64,000 bases of DNA from Clitoria ternatea (taxonomy: Eukaryota; Streptophyta; Magnoliopsida; Fabales; Fabaceae), in the NCBI GenBank assembly GCA_037962975.1, contig CM075676.1:94992001-95056000 (forward strand), given 5' to 3'. Below, one piece after another: positions 47,263 through 58,160 of the stretch. Below the pieces are notes generated by a model. The model searched no databases. It worked only from the letters and a program-made list of their open reading frames with translations, and was not told the DNA's origin. The translations under genes were made by a program, and so were the position numbers. Numbering within the stretch: position 1 is the first letter of the stretch; each line of letters opens with the position of its first letter.

Positions 47263-48766
47263 TGATAAGCATGCATTTTGCATATGTTTAGGGTCTTTTA
47301 GTTTATGTTTTTGTTTCTATTTTGTCTTGATTTCCCCTGATTCCCTTTATTTTTGATTCCATGCCATAGATGCTACTTGGGTACTTTTGTTTTTGCAGGT
47401 TTGGTGATGGTTTAGGTCCATTGGCACAAGAATTTAAACTATGAAGTGAAGTGGACATCTTCTCGAAACCTTTACATGTATAAAAATTACAGTTTAGCAA
47501 GCTTGGGAAACTCCACTGGCCGTGGTTTGCAACTACTGGGCATGGAGGGCACTGGATGAAGCAGCAATGCAAAGCAGAACCATCCACTAGTTGTGGTTTG
47601 CGACCACTGGCCGTGGAGGACACTGGAAATCATGGAAAAAAGTTGAAGAACCTTCCACTGGCCATGGAATACATCCACTGGCCGTGGATGTCACTGGATT
47701 GCAAAGTGGACTTATGCATTTCTTCCACAGGCTGTGGTTTTCTTAGTAGAGGTCGTGGACACCTTCTAGAGGCCAGTGGATGTCATCAGGTGTTTAGGAA
47801 TTTCATAATTGGCCATCAAACCTTGATCCATTGGCCGTGGATCAAACCATAAACCCCTAAAACTCCTAATTTTTAGGGGGTATGGGAGATATTTCTGAGG
47901 AGTTAGAGAGAGAGACATTTTTGGACACTTGGAGGGAAGGAAAAAAGAGATTTGAGAGAGGGATTTTGGCAAGAGAAAAACACGGAGATTTCGGGATCAA
48001 CAACACCGAAAGATGAAGGTTTTAGGGATTTAGAGTGAGATCTATCTCTATATTTTCTTGTCTTATTTAGGGCATTTTTCTGATGTTGTGTATGATGATT
48101 AGAATGTTTTGTGTTTCAATCTTGTTTATGGGTTGCTAAATCTGTAATCTTAAGATTAGGGGGAACTATGTTCATGTATCAAACCTAAGTTTTTGAATTT
48201 CTTAATTATGGTGTTCTGTGTTCTATTTCATTTCATGAGATCTTAATGCTTTTATTGATTTAGAAATAAACTTAGAAGAACAAAAATGTTTTGGATGATC
48301 GAAAGGTATGCAATTGTTAGAAATGCATGAAATTGAACTTATGATTTTAGATTACAAAAGTAAGTAAAATCGTTTGAGGATTTATGGGGTATTCACTGCG
48401 CTTAATGAATTCGACTAACAAATCGAACGTCGTGCTTTGGTAATAGGGTGCGTTAGTAAGGTTCTCAGAGGAAATTGCTAATTAACTTAAGAAAACCGGC
48501 CTTAGAAACAGAACTACGTAATTAAGAAAGGATTAAACTTAATTTGGTACATCGCATATGAACCTTCTTATTCCCAAGAGTCCCTCCTCATTTTTTATTC
48601 CTAAAAGTTAAGCTTTCTGTCGATAATTTTTTTGATAATTAATTTTACCATAAATTTTCATTGAGTTAACCGTTGTCTAGATAATTGGATCACTGTGGAC
48701 TGGCAATTGGGCCCAATCTTTGAGGGAACGATAACTTTTTATTATGCGATACCTCGTGCGCTATCA
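47263..48766. mobile_element. Solo LTR, Athila-like, 1504 bp, target duplication TTATG
   Basis: It starts TGATAAGCATGC and ends GCGCTATCA, with TTATG on both sides (47258-47262 and 48767-48771). The region 47500-47850 is filled with CCACTGGCCGTGGA-type words in both orientations. The opening sequence recalls LTRs of the legume Athila lineage (Calypso/Cyclops), but that assignment is from memory. No internal region remains. Frames at 47300-47970 on both strands are by-products of the repeated words. Confidence 0.88.
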
Positions 48767-48771
48767 TTATG

Positions 48772-49600
48772 CCAACTAAATAGGTGTTTTATGATCCAAT
48801 AGGAATTAGAATTCCCAGAGGGTGTTAATGGGTTCCCAAGGTCATTTAGAACTTGTGTGTATGGTCATTGTGGGATTTGGAGTTTACTTAGTAAGTATCA
48901 GGTGTTGAGTTGAGTAAGTTTTAGGCGTTATGCATTTTTACGTGTAACTTTGCCATACATTGGAATTTTGAGAGTACAAATTATGCCAATAGGTCTGGAA
49001 TGGTGGAAATGTAGTCCCCAGAAGTTTCATAGCAATCAGAGTCAAAAACGGGCAAGTTAAGTGGTGCGGAAGTTTATCCTAGTACCAAAATCTATATAAT
49101 TATGCACTCTGTGTTGTAATCGATTACCAAAGAGTAGAGACAATTTCCTACATAGGTTAGCCTCTGGTAATCGATTACATCAGATCTGGTAATCAATTAC
49201 CAGGCCTTGTGTAATCGATTACTAAAGTTAAAAAATGGGGTTTCCGGGTGTTTTGAGTAACGTAGCCCTGAGGTTCCCATGATTCATTGTTGGGAAAGTT
49301 CAAAAGAGAATAATTTACCCTGATTTAATCAGACCCCAGGATGAATATTAGGAATTATTAAGGGGAAGTTATAGCTAGTGGTGAACTTAAATGTCTTTAA
49401 TGGTTGGAGTTGTATTTATAACCATTATTGTTGAACTGCTTAAGAGAATTGATTAATTAATCTAGTGGACGAGATTAAAATTGAATATGTGTGATTTTGT
49501 GTGGTTTGGACGGTTATGCGGTATACTCGTTACTTAGTTTTTGCTTTAGTGGTCAAGTATGATCTCGTTAAGCTACTCAATGGTCAAGCAGGATCCAGTG
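48772..49600 (+). repeat. Decayed LTR-like repeat, second block, with ATCGAT palindromes
   Basis: It follows directly from 47257 once the solo LTR is removed, and matches 53090-53640 loosely in order. GTAATCGATTAC occurs at 49116, 49167 and 49211, and GGTAATCAATTACC at 49188. The CTTTAGTGGTCAAG...GTTAAGCTACTC block (49549-49580) belongs to the chromovirus LTR family. Confidence 0.6.
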
Positions 49601-50061
49601 GTTGATATGATATCCCAACGCTGTTCAGGGCGGGGAGTGATCACCGGTGCATGGCACGGACAAGGAACGGCTCCTGGCAGGCTTCTAGCAAGGAATGTGA
49701 CATCCCGGGCACTATTAAGGGTGGGGAGTGTGACATCCTGACGCTGTTGAGGGCGGGGAGTGATTGTTGGTGCATGGACACGGACAAGGAGCGGCTCCTA
49801 GCAGGCTTCCAGCGGGGAATGTGACATCCTGGGCACTGTTGAGGGCGGGGAGTGATCGTCGGTGCATGGGCACGAACAAGGAGCGGCTCCTGGCAGGCTT
49901 CCAGTGGGAGGGACACATGAATGAATTGAATACATACCGGAATGAGAGGGATCCAAAGACTGTATAGGTATGGGACTATACAGTCGAGGATAGCTTAAAG
50001 AAATGAATTCGTACTACCTATACCAACAAATGCATTAGCCTTTTCGGTAGCCTATCGCTTA

Positions 50062-50125
50062 AGAACTCCAAAGTTAACTTGGAGTAATTCTGGGATAGGT
50101 GACCTCCTGGGAAGTTCTCAAGAAA
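50062..50125 (+). repeat. 5S rRNA-like segment in Cassandra LTR 1
   Basis: CTCCAAAGTTAACTTGG and GGTGACCTCCTGGGAAGTTC match the 5S internal promoter region, but about 12 bases around the A box (the GCGTGCTT part) are missing. Confidence 0.8.
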
Positions 50126-50429
50126 TGTGTGAGTGAGGACAAAAGCATATTGGAAAGGTCTCGTGTTGGTCTGTGGGACGAGTCGTTCATTCCTGAAAAG
50201 TGGCCGGGGCGTTACAGGAAGTGATCGTCGGTACATAGGCACGGACAAGGAGTGGCTCCTGGCAGGCTTCTAGTGGGAGGGACATACGAACGAACTAAAT
50301 ACATACCAGAATGAGAGGGATCTAAAGACTGTATAGGTATGAGACTATACAGTCGAGAATAGCTTAAATGAATGAATCCGTACTACCTATACCAACAAAT
50401 GCATTAGCCTTTTCAGTGGCCCACCACTT

Positions 50430-50500
50430 AAGGAATCTAAAGTTAAGCGTGCTTAACTTGGAGTAATTCTGGGAAGGGTGACCTCCTGGAAAGTTATCTA
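50430..50500 (+). repeat. 5S rRNA-like segment in Cassandra LTR 2
   Basis: AAAGTTAAGCGTGCTTAAC and GGGTGACCTCCTGG match the 5S A-box and intermediate element; the C-box part has drifted. Confidence 0.85.
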
Positions 50501-50904
50501 GAAGTGTGTGATTGAGGACAAAGCACATTGAAAAGGTTTCATGTTGGTTTGTGGGGAGAGTCGTTCATTCCTGAAAAGCGGCCGAGGCGTTACAGTGGTA
50601 TTAGAGCCTAGCCTCTCCTAGTACGGTATGGTTCGGGGACGAACCAGGCGGAAGCTGGTGGGCATGTGATATCCCAGCACTGTTGAGGGCGGGGAGTGAT
50701 CGCTAGTGCATGGGTACGGACAAGGAGCGGCTCCTGGCAGGCTTCTAGTGGGAGGGAGACATGAACGAACCAAATACATACCAGAATGAGAGGGATCCAA
50801 AGACTCTATAGGTGTGGGACTATACAGTCGAGGATAGCTTAAAGGAATGAATTCGTACTACCTATTCCAATATATGCATTAGCCTTTTCAGTGGCCCATC
50901 ACTT

Positions 50905-50985
50905 AAGGACTCTAAAGTTAATCGTGCTTAACTTGGACTAATTCTGGGATGGGTGACCTCTTGGGAAGTTCTCGGGAAGTGTGTG
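50905..50985 (+). repeat. 5S rRNA-like segment in Cassandra LTR 3
   Basis: AAAGTTAATCGTGCTTAAC, GATGGGTGACC and TTGGGAAGTTCTC correspond in order and spacing to the 5S A box, intermediate element and C box recognised with TFIIIA. Confidence 0.85.
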
Positions 50986-51074
50986 ATTGAGGACAAAGCA
51001 CACTGAAAAGGTTTTGTGTTGGTTTGTGGGGAGAGTCGTTCATTCCTAAAAAGTGACCGAGGCGTTACAGTTGA

Positions 51075-51166
51075 GGTAAAGAGCCAAGCAGGGCTCGGTG
51101 GATCAAGTAGGGTTCACAGGGTGTCGAGTAAGACCCCCAGCTGGTGGCCGATCCATATTTAATATC

Positions 51167-51223
<57 letters not shown>

Positions 51224-51289
51224 TATGTTTGCATAATGTTACGTCCTTTTCAATTTTGAGTTTTTATGTTGATGGTTCAGAGTCAGACT
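51075..51289 (+). repeat. Continuation of the interrupted chromovirus LTR repeat
   Basis: AGAGCCAAGCAGGGCTCGG and GGTGTCGAGTAAGACCCCCA continue the block cut at 49600. An (AT)n microsatellite of about 50 bases spans 51170-51220. Confidence 0.7.
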
Positions 51290-52523
51290 TACAAGGGGGG
51301 TTGAATAAGTCTTAGACTCTTTTTCCCCTAAATTTTTGAATCAAATAAAAAGTACAAGTAATCAAATGATGATGAGTTAAGAGAGAATAAACACATAAAT
51401 TTTATACTGGTTCACTTCCAACACAGAAGCTACGTCCAGTCCTCTCTAACTTAAAGGATTTCCACTATTATAAAAATCTCCTTTACATATAAGCACCAGA
51501 CCCGTGCTACAAGTATTTTTTACACTAGCCACTTCTGGCTTATCCTAAGTATTCTTTCAACAAGTCACTCCTGGCTTAACCTAAGTATTCTTTCGAAAGC
51601 CTCTTCAGGCCAAAGTGTTTCCCAACACAAACATGTTCTGGTAACCCACCAAACTTATACAAACAACAAGAATAAGAAATGTTTTCAGAACTTAGTGTAC
51701 AAATAATAGACAATTTTGAGATCAAGCACTAAGTGTTTTTAACACAAAACCTGAATCTGCTTGAAGCAAAGCTAGAAAGTAAAGAGGGTCTTTGTCTTTT
51801 TACAAGAAAAATGAACTAGAATGATATTGAATGATAACTTGAAGAGCTTTCTTCTAAGATTTTTCTTGTCTATTTGATGTTCAAACTTCCTTGATAATTA
51901 TAGTGACTTGAAAGATATATCCATTGTTGCTTCTTGAAAGTAGATATAGACGTTGGGAATTCTTTGAAGGTATTTTACCTTAAGCTTCTTGAGATCAGAC
52001 CTTGAAGTTGAATTCGAGCTTGAGAGAGGTCTGAATCATATTTCAGTATTTTCATGAGAATAGTTTCTCATGCATTTCCATGCACAAAACCACTCGTGAA
52101 CTTATTCTTGATTGAGCGAGAGGTTGCTTTCTGAGATGTCCTGATCAGATTTCTGACTTGTGATCAGAGTTTGCATGAGTAGGTACGCTGACAACTGCTG
52201 CTTATGTTGATTTTGTTCTTTTCATTCTTTGATGATAAGCTCGTAAATACGATATGATCATTTCTCCAAAAGCATCACCAAAAATAGAATTTTCGAACGT
52301 TGAAAGAAAGTTCTTTAATCAAGATGCTACTATTGGACTTTTGTTGATCTACCAAACTTTTTAGAACACATATGCCCCCTTTGTTTTTACAATTCAATCT
52401 TCGTATCCTGAAATTACTTATGCACTGAAAGAAATGTTATGAACAGTTCAGACTTTATTCCTTTACTGAAAATACTTAATGGTCGATATAAACAAATCAT
52501 AAAAATTAGGGCCTGGTTCAACA
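51290..52523 (-). mobile_element. Solo LTR, SIRE-like Ty1-copia, 1234 bp
   Basis: Minus-strand start TGTTGAACCAGGCCC and end CCCCCCTTGTA; flanks AGACT (51285-51289) and GGACT (52524-52528) agree in four of five bases. TACTGGTTCACTTCCAACAC and the pattern CTACGTCCAGTCCTC are typical of legume SIRE LTRs as I recall them. No internal region remains. Confidence 0.68.
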
Positions 52524-52528
52524 GGACT

Positions 52529-53680
52529 TAAAACTTATATTTTTTTACCAAACTTTTTCTCAACATATGTTAATTATAGTATATTCGGTGCTCGCCCTTT
52601 CTGTTGCTATTTCTTTTTAGTAACCAACGACAGAGATATCATGGACACTGTGGAAGTAAGCACCAAATGATCCAAGATTGCCAAGGAATGATGGATGAAT
52701 TTGTATTGTTTGTAATGATGTTAAATTATGAGTATATGTGTTTTGGCATCTATGTTTTGATACCTAAGTATATTTGAGTTGGTAGTTAGTAGATGATGTT
52801 TAATATGAACAAGTATTATCTTAGGTATGTGTATATTTCATGTATGGATGGTACTGAGCCAAATAGATAACGATGTTGAACCATATATCTTATACCCAGG
52901 TGTTGTGCATGTAATGTGAGATGGCATTGAACCAACACATGGTTGAATTGTATGATCATGGGCAGGTGGCTGTTGTGTGTGAATGTTTGCATCGAGTCAT
53001 GATGATTTGCATTTGATGATTATGGTAGTATAAGTAACAAGTTGTGATTGATGGAGATTACGTTTGGAAGAGAAAATGACTAATTAAGCCAATTAAACAT
53101 GTGATTTTGAATTCTAATAGGATTTAAAGTTCTCGAAAAGTGCCTATAGATCCCTAGGCATATTTGAAACTTGTGTGTGCATTGAAGTTGTTAGTCTGAT
53201 AAGGTTTGGTAGGATTTTAATATGACAGTTGTGTGAAATTGACCCTAATGCATTTTTCTACATAACTCTACGATCCAAAGGAATTTTTGAGCACGAATTG
53301 CGGCAGCATGTTTGAAATGAGTCATAGATAGTGCCCATAAAGTTTTGTAGCATTCAGAGATCAAATAGGCAAGTTAGGGAGTGTGAAAGTTGGCCCTGAG
53401 GCAAAATCTGTATAATTTTGTAGTTCTAACTGTCGGTAATCAATTACCAGAGAGCTAGTTTGAAATCCTGCACAGGTTGCTCACGGGTAGTTGATTATAG
53501 GGTTTTTGTAATCAATTACCAGGAAACAATTAAAGGTTCTAGGGTTATTTAAAGTCACATACCGCTTAGGTTCCTAGACTTTATTCACTAAGGGCATTCT
53601 AAATGTGAAAAATTCTTTTTAATTTTATTAAACCTTGGGGTAAATTTTAGGAATTTAGATGAGGAGGTCACATATACAAT
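52529..53680 (+). repeat. Decayed chromovirus LTR-like repeat, last block
   Basis: It resumes with an acceptor-like TTCTTTTTAG (ends 52620) and TAACCAACGACAGAGA. From there to about 53640 it runs parallel to 46667-49260 (minus the solo LTR), including GGTAATCAATTACC at 53435. No frame is coding. Confidence 0.6.
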
Positions 53681-53689
53681 TTCTTACAC

Positions 53690-54010
53690 CCTAAATAGTT
53701 CAAACAATAGCAAACCACAACACAACCAGTCCATGTTTATTCTTGTTGTCAAAACTATTACCCAAAGTACATCTAAAGTGTTCCTTACCACTGTCATGCA
53801 AAATCGACAAAAAACCCAACCAAGAAAAACACAACTGCTACAAGAAATAAGATATTGTACAAGAGAATAACAAATGAGAACTGCTTTCCACACATTCACC
53901 ACAAATGAAACATAGTACAAATGAATTATCAAACTCAACCCCACATCTAAACAAATTATTTTTAGTTTGAATTGAATTAAGTAATAACTTCCATCTAAAG
54001 CCTCCACTTT
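53690..54010 (-). pseudogene. LINE reverse-transcriptase zinc-binding (zf-RVT) remnant
   Basis: In a frame different from the longest open one, the minus strand reads FRWKLLLNSIQTKNNLFRCG and then VLCFICGECVESSSHLLFSC. This is the Cys/His zinc-binding domain found at the C-terminus of plant LINE polyproteins (WRLLLNRLPTKDNL...CxxC...HLFFxC). A stop and a frame change bound it. The 107-residue open frame over the same bases is a shadow. Confidence 0.78.
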
Positions 54011-57000
54011 AAAGGGAACAACATTATTATAGAAAAATTACATAACATAAAGATCCCACAATTCTGAATGATGAGTCAAAAGATTATATAAAACTTATAC
54101 TTAGTTGATATTGAAAATATAATTAAAATTAAAGGAATATATACACGTTAAATATTTTACTATTGAGCCAATTAATTTAGCATTTCATATTAATTAATAG
54201 AATAAAGTAAAAATACATTGCTTCTATTTAACAAGGCGAAAATAAAGCATTAGAAACTTGTGCGACAAACTTGTGTAAAAGAATTAAAAACACCAACAAC
54301 ATATCAAAATTATATTTATGCTATAATGATTTTAAATTTGATATACTTAAATAATTGTAATTAAAAAATCATAAATAAAAAATAGTAAAACCAATCAATT
54401 TTTTCATATGCATGTTTGTTGTATATGGAATAAATATTTTTTAGCATTAATTCTCACGGTTAAGTTTAATATTGATTCATTTTTCTCAATTGAAAATTAT
54501 GAATTCCAGTAACTTAAAAATTAAAAATATTAAATATATTTTTATTATCAATTAAAATACATAATAAATGAAATTGTGCGATTGTTTAATAATTAGTTTA
54601 AATCCTAATTTCTTTTAAAAAAAATCAAATTGAAATGAAGTTATTACACTCAGCTCTCATGTGTTTAAGTCATAATTTTTGTAAGAATCAAGTTAGATGA
54701 ACGACTCATAATTTAAGCTTTAGAAAATTAAAATATATTTTTAACTTAAATGATTTTTTAAAAACTAAAATATTATTTAAAAATAAGATTATTAAATATA
54801 TTTTTGTTATAAATTAAAAATATGTTAAATAAAATTGATTATGATCATTTAATAAATACTCTAAATGTTAAATTTTGAAATAATAAAGTTATCACACTCA
54901 ATATGCATAGCAAGATATCCCAGTGTATTTAGGTCTTAATATTTCAAGAATCAACGTGGACGCATACACAATTAAGAATTGTTCCTTTAGAAAATCAAAA
55001 TAAGTCTTGTTCACAATAAGCACTAAATACACAAAAATCCTAGAGGATTACTTTAGAAAATTAGGATTATATTACTTGATAATGTGTCATTTGAATTACA
55101 AATATAGAGTTCTGAGACCATATATACAATAAGCGTAAAAAGGAAAAGAAGCAAAAAGGGGTCCTGTAATCCAAGCCTAAGAAGGTGGGGGTATAACGAT
55201 ATCTGAATGGAATTGTGAGAACGTAGATATCCCTTAACGATTGTTGAAAATAGAGGAGAGTGGGGCATGATAGGGCTCCCTCCTGATCTCAAAGAATAAG
55301 TTTGTTAATCAATTTTAAAATAAAATATTAAATAGAATTGACTATTATCAGTTAATAAATTCCTAAAAAAATTGAAATACTTTCCCAATAACTTCTTACT
55401 ATCATAGTTTTCTTTTCTCCTTATCAATGATGAATGAATTTGTTGAGATGGGATAGTTGTAGAGAAATATGAAGCCTTTTATGCATTAATTATCTACACA
55501 AAACCAATAATTCTACCACTCATATCAATTGGATGCATAAAATCGTGTTAGGGGAGCAAAACAATCAAATAAATTAAACATCTTCACACTCTATCAATGC
55601 TAGTATTGTTCCTATTTATTTCAAACAACAGATAAGAAATTCCAAAACAGTAGATAATAATATTAATAACATTAAGAAAAAGGCAACATACCAAAGGACT
55701 CCATTTCTCCAATTCTTGCCCTTTAAATTCAAATTTAAATAAACTTATCGTATTAAAAAATAAAGTAATGGATAGAATATAGAAATATTAAAAGAAAATA
55801 GATAATTATGATTCAAAGAATAGCTAGAATATAGAAATTGTATATAATATGCATTAAAAGTAAATATAAGATTATATGAATTTAAACATTTTCATGGTGT
55901 AAACCAAAAAAAAAATAAAATTGTAACGTATGATAAACCACACGGTGAATAAAAATAAACTGCATAATCAATATAGATGTGAGCCAATGTTATAAAAAAA
56001 TAAATTACACTGTAATAGAGGTAGTTAAAATTACATAGAGGTTACACGTGTTCTTCTATAGATAATAGAATTGATGTATTTTTTTATCCTGCATAAAATC
56101 ATATACTATTAATTATATATACACACACCAATGTTCACCACCATAAAATTAAGAAAGTGTATACGTATTTCATATATTTAGTAATTATTTAATTTAAATA
56201 TATTTAAATTTGTAAGAATATTTATACTTCAAGCATTTTACATAATCGAGTCAATTAATGTGGCACTTGATACAGAATAAAAATATCTCCTTATTATTTT
56301 AGAAAATTAAAATTAAAAATATCTAGAAATATTAAATAAATTTGTATTATCAATTAAAAATAATAAAAATAAAGTTATCACCTTCAATCTTGTGGGTTTT
56401 TGCTTTATTTTTTTGAAAGAATCATGTTAAATATATGAACAATTTGTAATTGTGACATTAGAAATTTAAATTAAACTAATTTATAAAGTAATGTTTATAA
56501 AACCAGACCGGTCTTTGAATTAGTAAACTGTGATTAAACTGGGTTTAACTATAGTTAAATAGTAATATTAAATAATTGACCTAGACTATCAGTTAATAGT
56601 TCAACTAATCAGACTAATTAAACTAATTTGGTTTTAATAATAATGATAAGAAGTAGCTAATAATAATTGAAGGTGAAAAGTTATTAAACAAAATTCACTA
56701 TATAAAAAAGAAGCAGGCACTTTTAATTTTAAGGAGTGACATGATTGATAAAAATTAAAAAAATAAAGTGGACAACCGCATCTCATTTGAAAAAAGAAGC
56801 GGCGGAAACAAAATTTGATCACAGGATTCGATGAATGCGGTAAGTTCATGCAATGAATGTGGCAATTCGAGTGCTGCAATTTCATCACAAAAACAAATTT
56901 AATAGATTAAAGATGCGAGCATGGTAAAAATGAATAACTCATCTGACTTTTTGAAGCATAGAATTGCACTCAAATTTATAAGATTTTCGACACGATATTA

Positions 57001-57522
57001 TCTAAACTAATAACATCACATCACATGATAATGATAAAAGAAAATACTACCTCTGATTTTAAATATAAAAAATATTTAATTTCACATATATTACAAATAA
57101 TCGTTATAAGAAAATTTATTAATATTTTTATATATTTGATTTAATTTCTTAAAATATCTTTAACATCGATATTAAAGAGAAGTTAAAACTGAATCACACA
57201 TGAGGAAAAGATTGACGAATTAATTATTTGAGAAGTGTCAAACCGAATCACAGAGGAAGTGAATATTATTTAAAAAAATAAAAAAGTTGGGAAGTTAAAA
57301 CTGAATTACAGAGGAGGAAATTTTAAAAAAAATTAAAATTGTAAGAAATTGGCACATGTACAATGGTGGAACACTTTTTATAGATACGTAATTTATAGAT
57401 TACATGGATAAAATTACAAATTATGTGGGTTCCAATTCACTCGGTCCACTGTAAGAATTTTTTTATAGCTTCCTTGAATTGACACATTATTCTTACATAC
57501 TTTTTTGGTTTAATCAAGCATA
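54011..57522. other. AT-rich intergenic DNA with diverged repeats
   Basis: No gene is seen. Apart from the repeated segment listed separately it holds only AT-rich sequence; 56500-56640 has paired AAACCAGAC and TTTGGTTTT words but no clear duplication. Confidence 0.5.
54520..56480. repeat. Diverged AT-rich repeat, three to four copies
   Basis: A block of TAAATATATTTTTRTTAT, AAAGTTATCACACTCAA-like and TTTCAAGAATCAA-like words recurs at about 54525-54775, 54795-55010 and 56333-56440. The first two are adjacent with a period near 270. A partial copy may lie at 55300-55370. Confidence 0.55.
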
Positions 57523-57530
57523 TTTATTAT

Positions 57531-58152
57531 TAGGCATGACAATAGGTCGGTTTTGGGATGAGTTTGATCCCTACCATCTCCATCCTCGTTATCCTAAACC
57601 CTAACCGTCCTTATCTCTGATCCTCGTTAGGCGAGAGAAAATGACTCTCACCCCTATCCTCGATCAGGATCGGGGAAACCCGCCCCCACCCCGTCCCCAT
57701 TTATCCATCCATTATTTTTTTATAATGACGGAAAAATCCGTCCCCACTCTAAAAAAACTATCCCCGCCTCTGCCCTGGCCCTTGTTTTTATAAATTTTTT
57801 TCTTTATTAAATATTTTAAAAGTTATTGTATCTACAAAATTATTAAATATTTTACATAGAATAATAAAAATAGTAATAAATCATTTTAGATACAATTATT
57901 AAACATTGTCTAATAAATCACATCTAGCAATATATATAGTAAGGGTATTTAAGTAATTTAAATATATCCAGGCGGGGTGAGGACGGGGCAGGATGGATAC
58001 TAGTTTTACCATTCCCGCCTCCGTCCCTGACTTTTACCTACCGGGTAAAAACCGTCTCTGCCTTCAAAACAAAAAAGAAACGGGAAAAACCCACTCAAAC
58101 GGAGACGATGCGATGCAGTTACCCGCGGGGATGAATATTTTTGTCATGCCTA
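57531..58152. mobile_element. hAT-type MITE, 622 bp, 8-bp target duplication TTTATTAT
   Basis: The ends TAGGCATGACAA and TTGTCATGCCTA are perfect inverted repeats of 12 bases. TTTATTAT stands at 57523-57530 and 58153-58160. The interior is C-rich then G-rich (CCCCGTCCCC, GGCGGGGTGAGGACGGGG), partly complementary, so the whole element could fold. No transposase. Confidence 0.93.
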
Positions 58153-58160
58153 TTTATTAT

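Larger units (their letters stand above)
49606..51069 (+). mobile_element. Cassandra-type TRIM with tandem LTRs, target duplication GTTGA
   Basis: GTTGA flanks the unit (49601-49605 and 51070-51074) and interrupts a chromovirus LTR word. Contents: truncated LTR heads starting at 49606, 49696 and 49729; a full LTR 49820-50216; a second LTR lacking its first bases, 50217-50594; a 70-bp internal part with primer site TGGTATTAGAGCC (50596-50608); and a full LTR 50665-51069. Each long LTR carries a 5S rRNA-like segment, the defining trait of Cassandra. No protein is encoded; mobility needs enzymes in trans. Confidence 0.9.

Noticed and set aside
47303..47972. Several open frames on both strands
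   Set aside because: They lie in the Athila-like solo LTR and follow from repeated CCACTGG words.
50062..50985. 5S rRNA genes
   Set aside because: The segments are diverged, lack full 120-base 5S ends and sit inside LTRs with a primer site between them, so they are Cassandra parts.
56500..56640. Possible small MITE with AAAACCAGAC and TTTGGTTTT ends
   Set aside because: Arms are short and imperfect and no target duplication was found.
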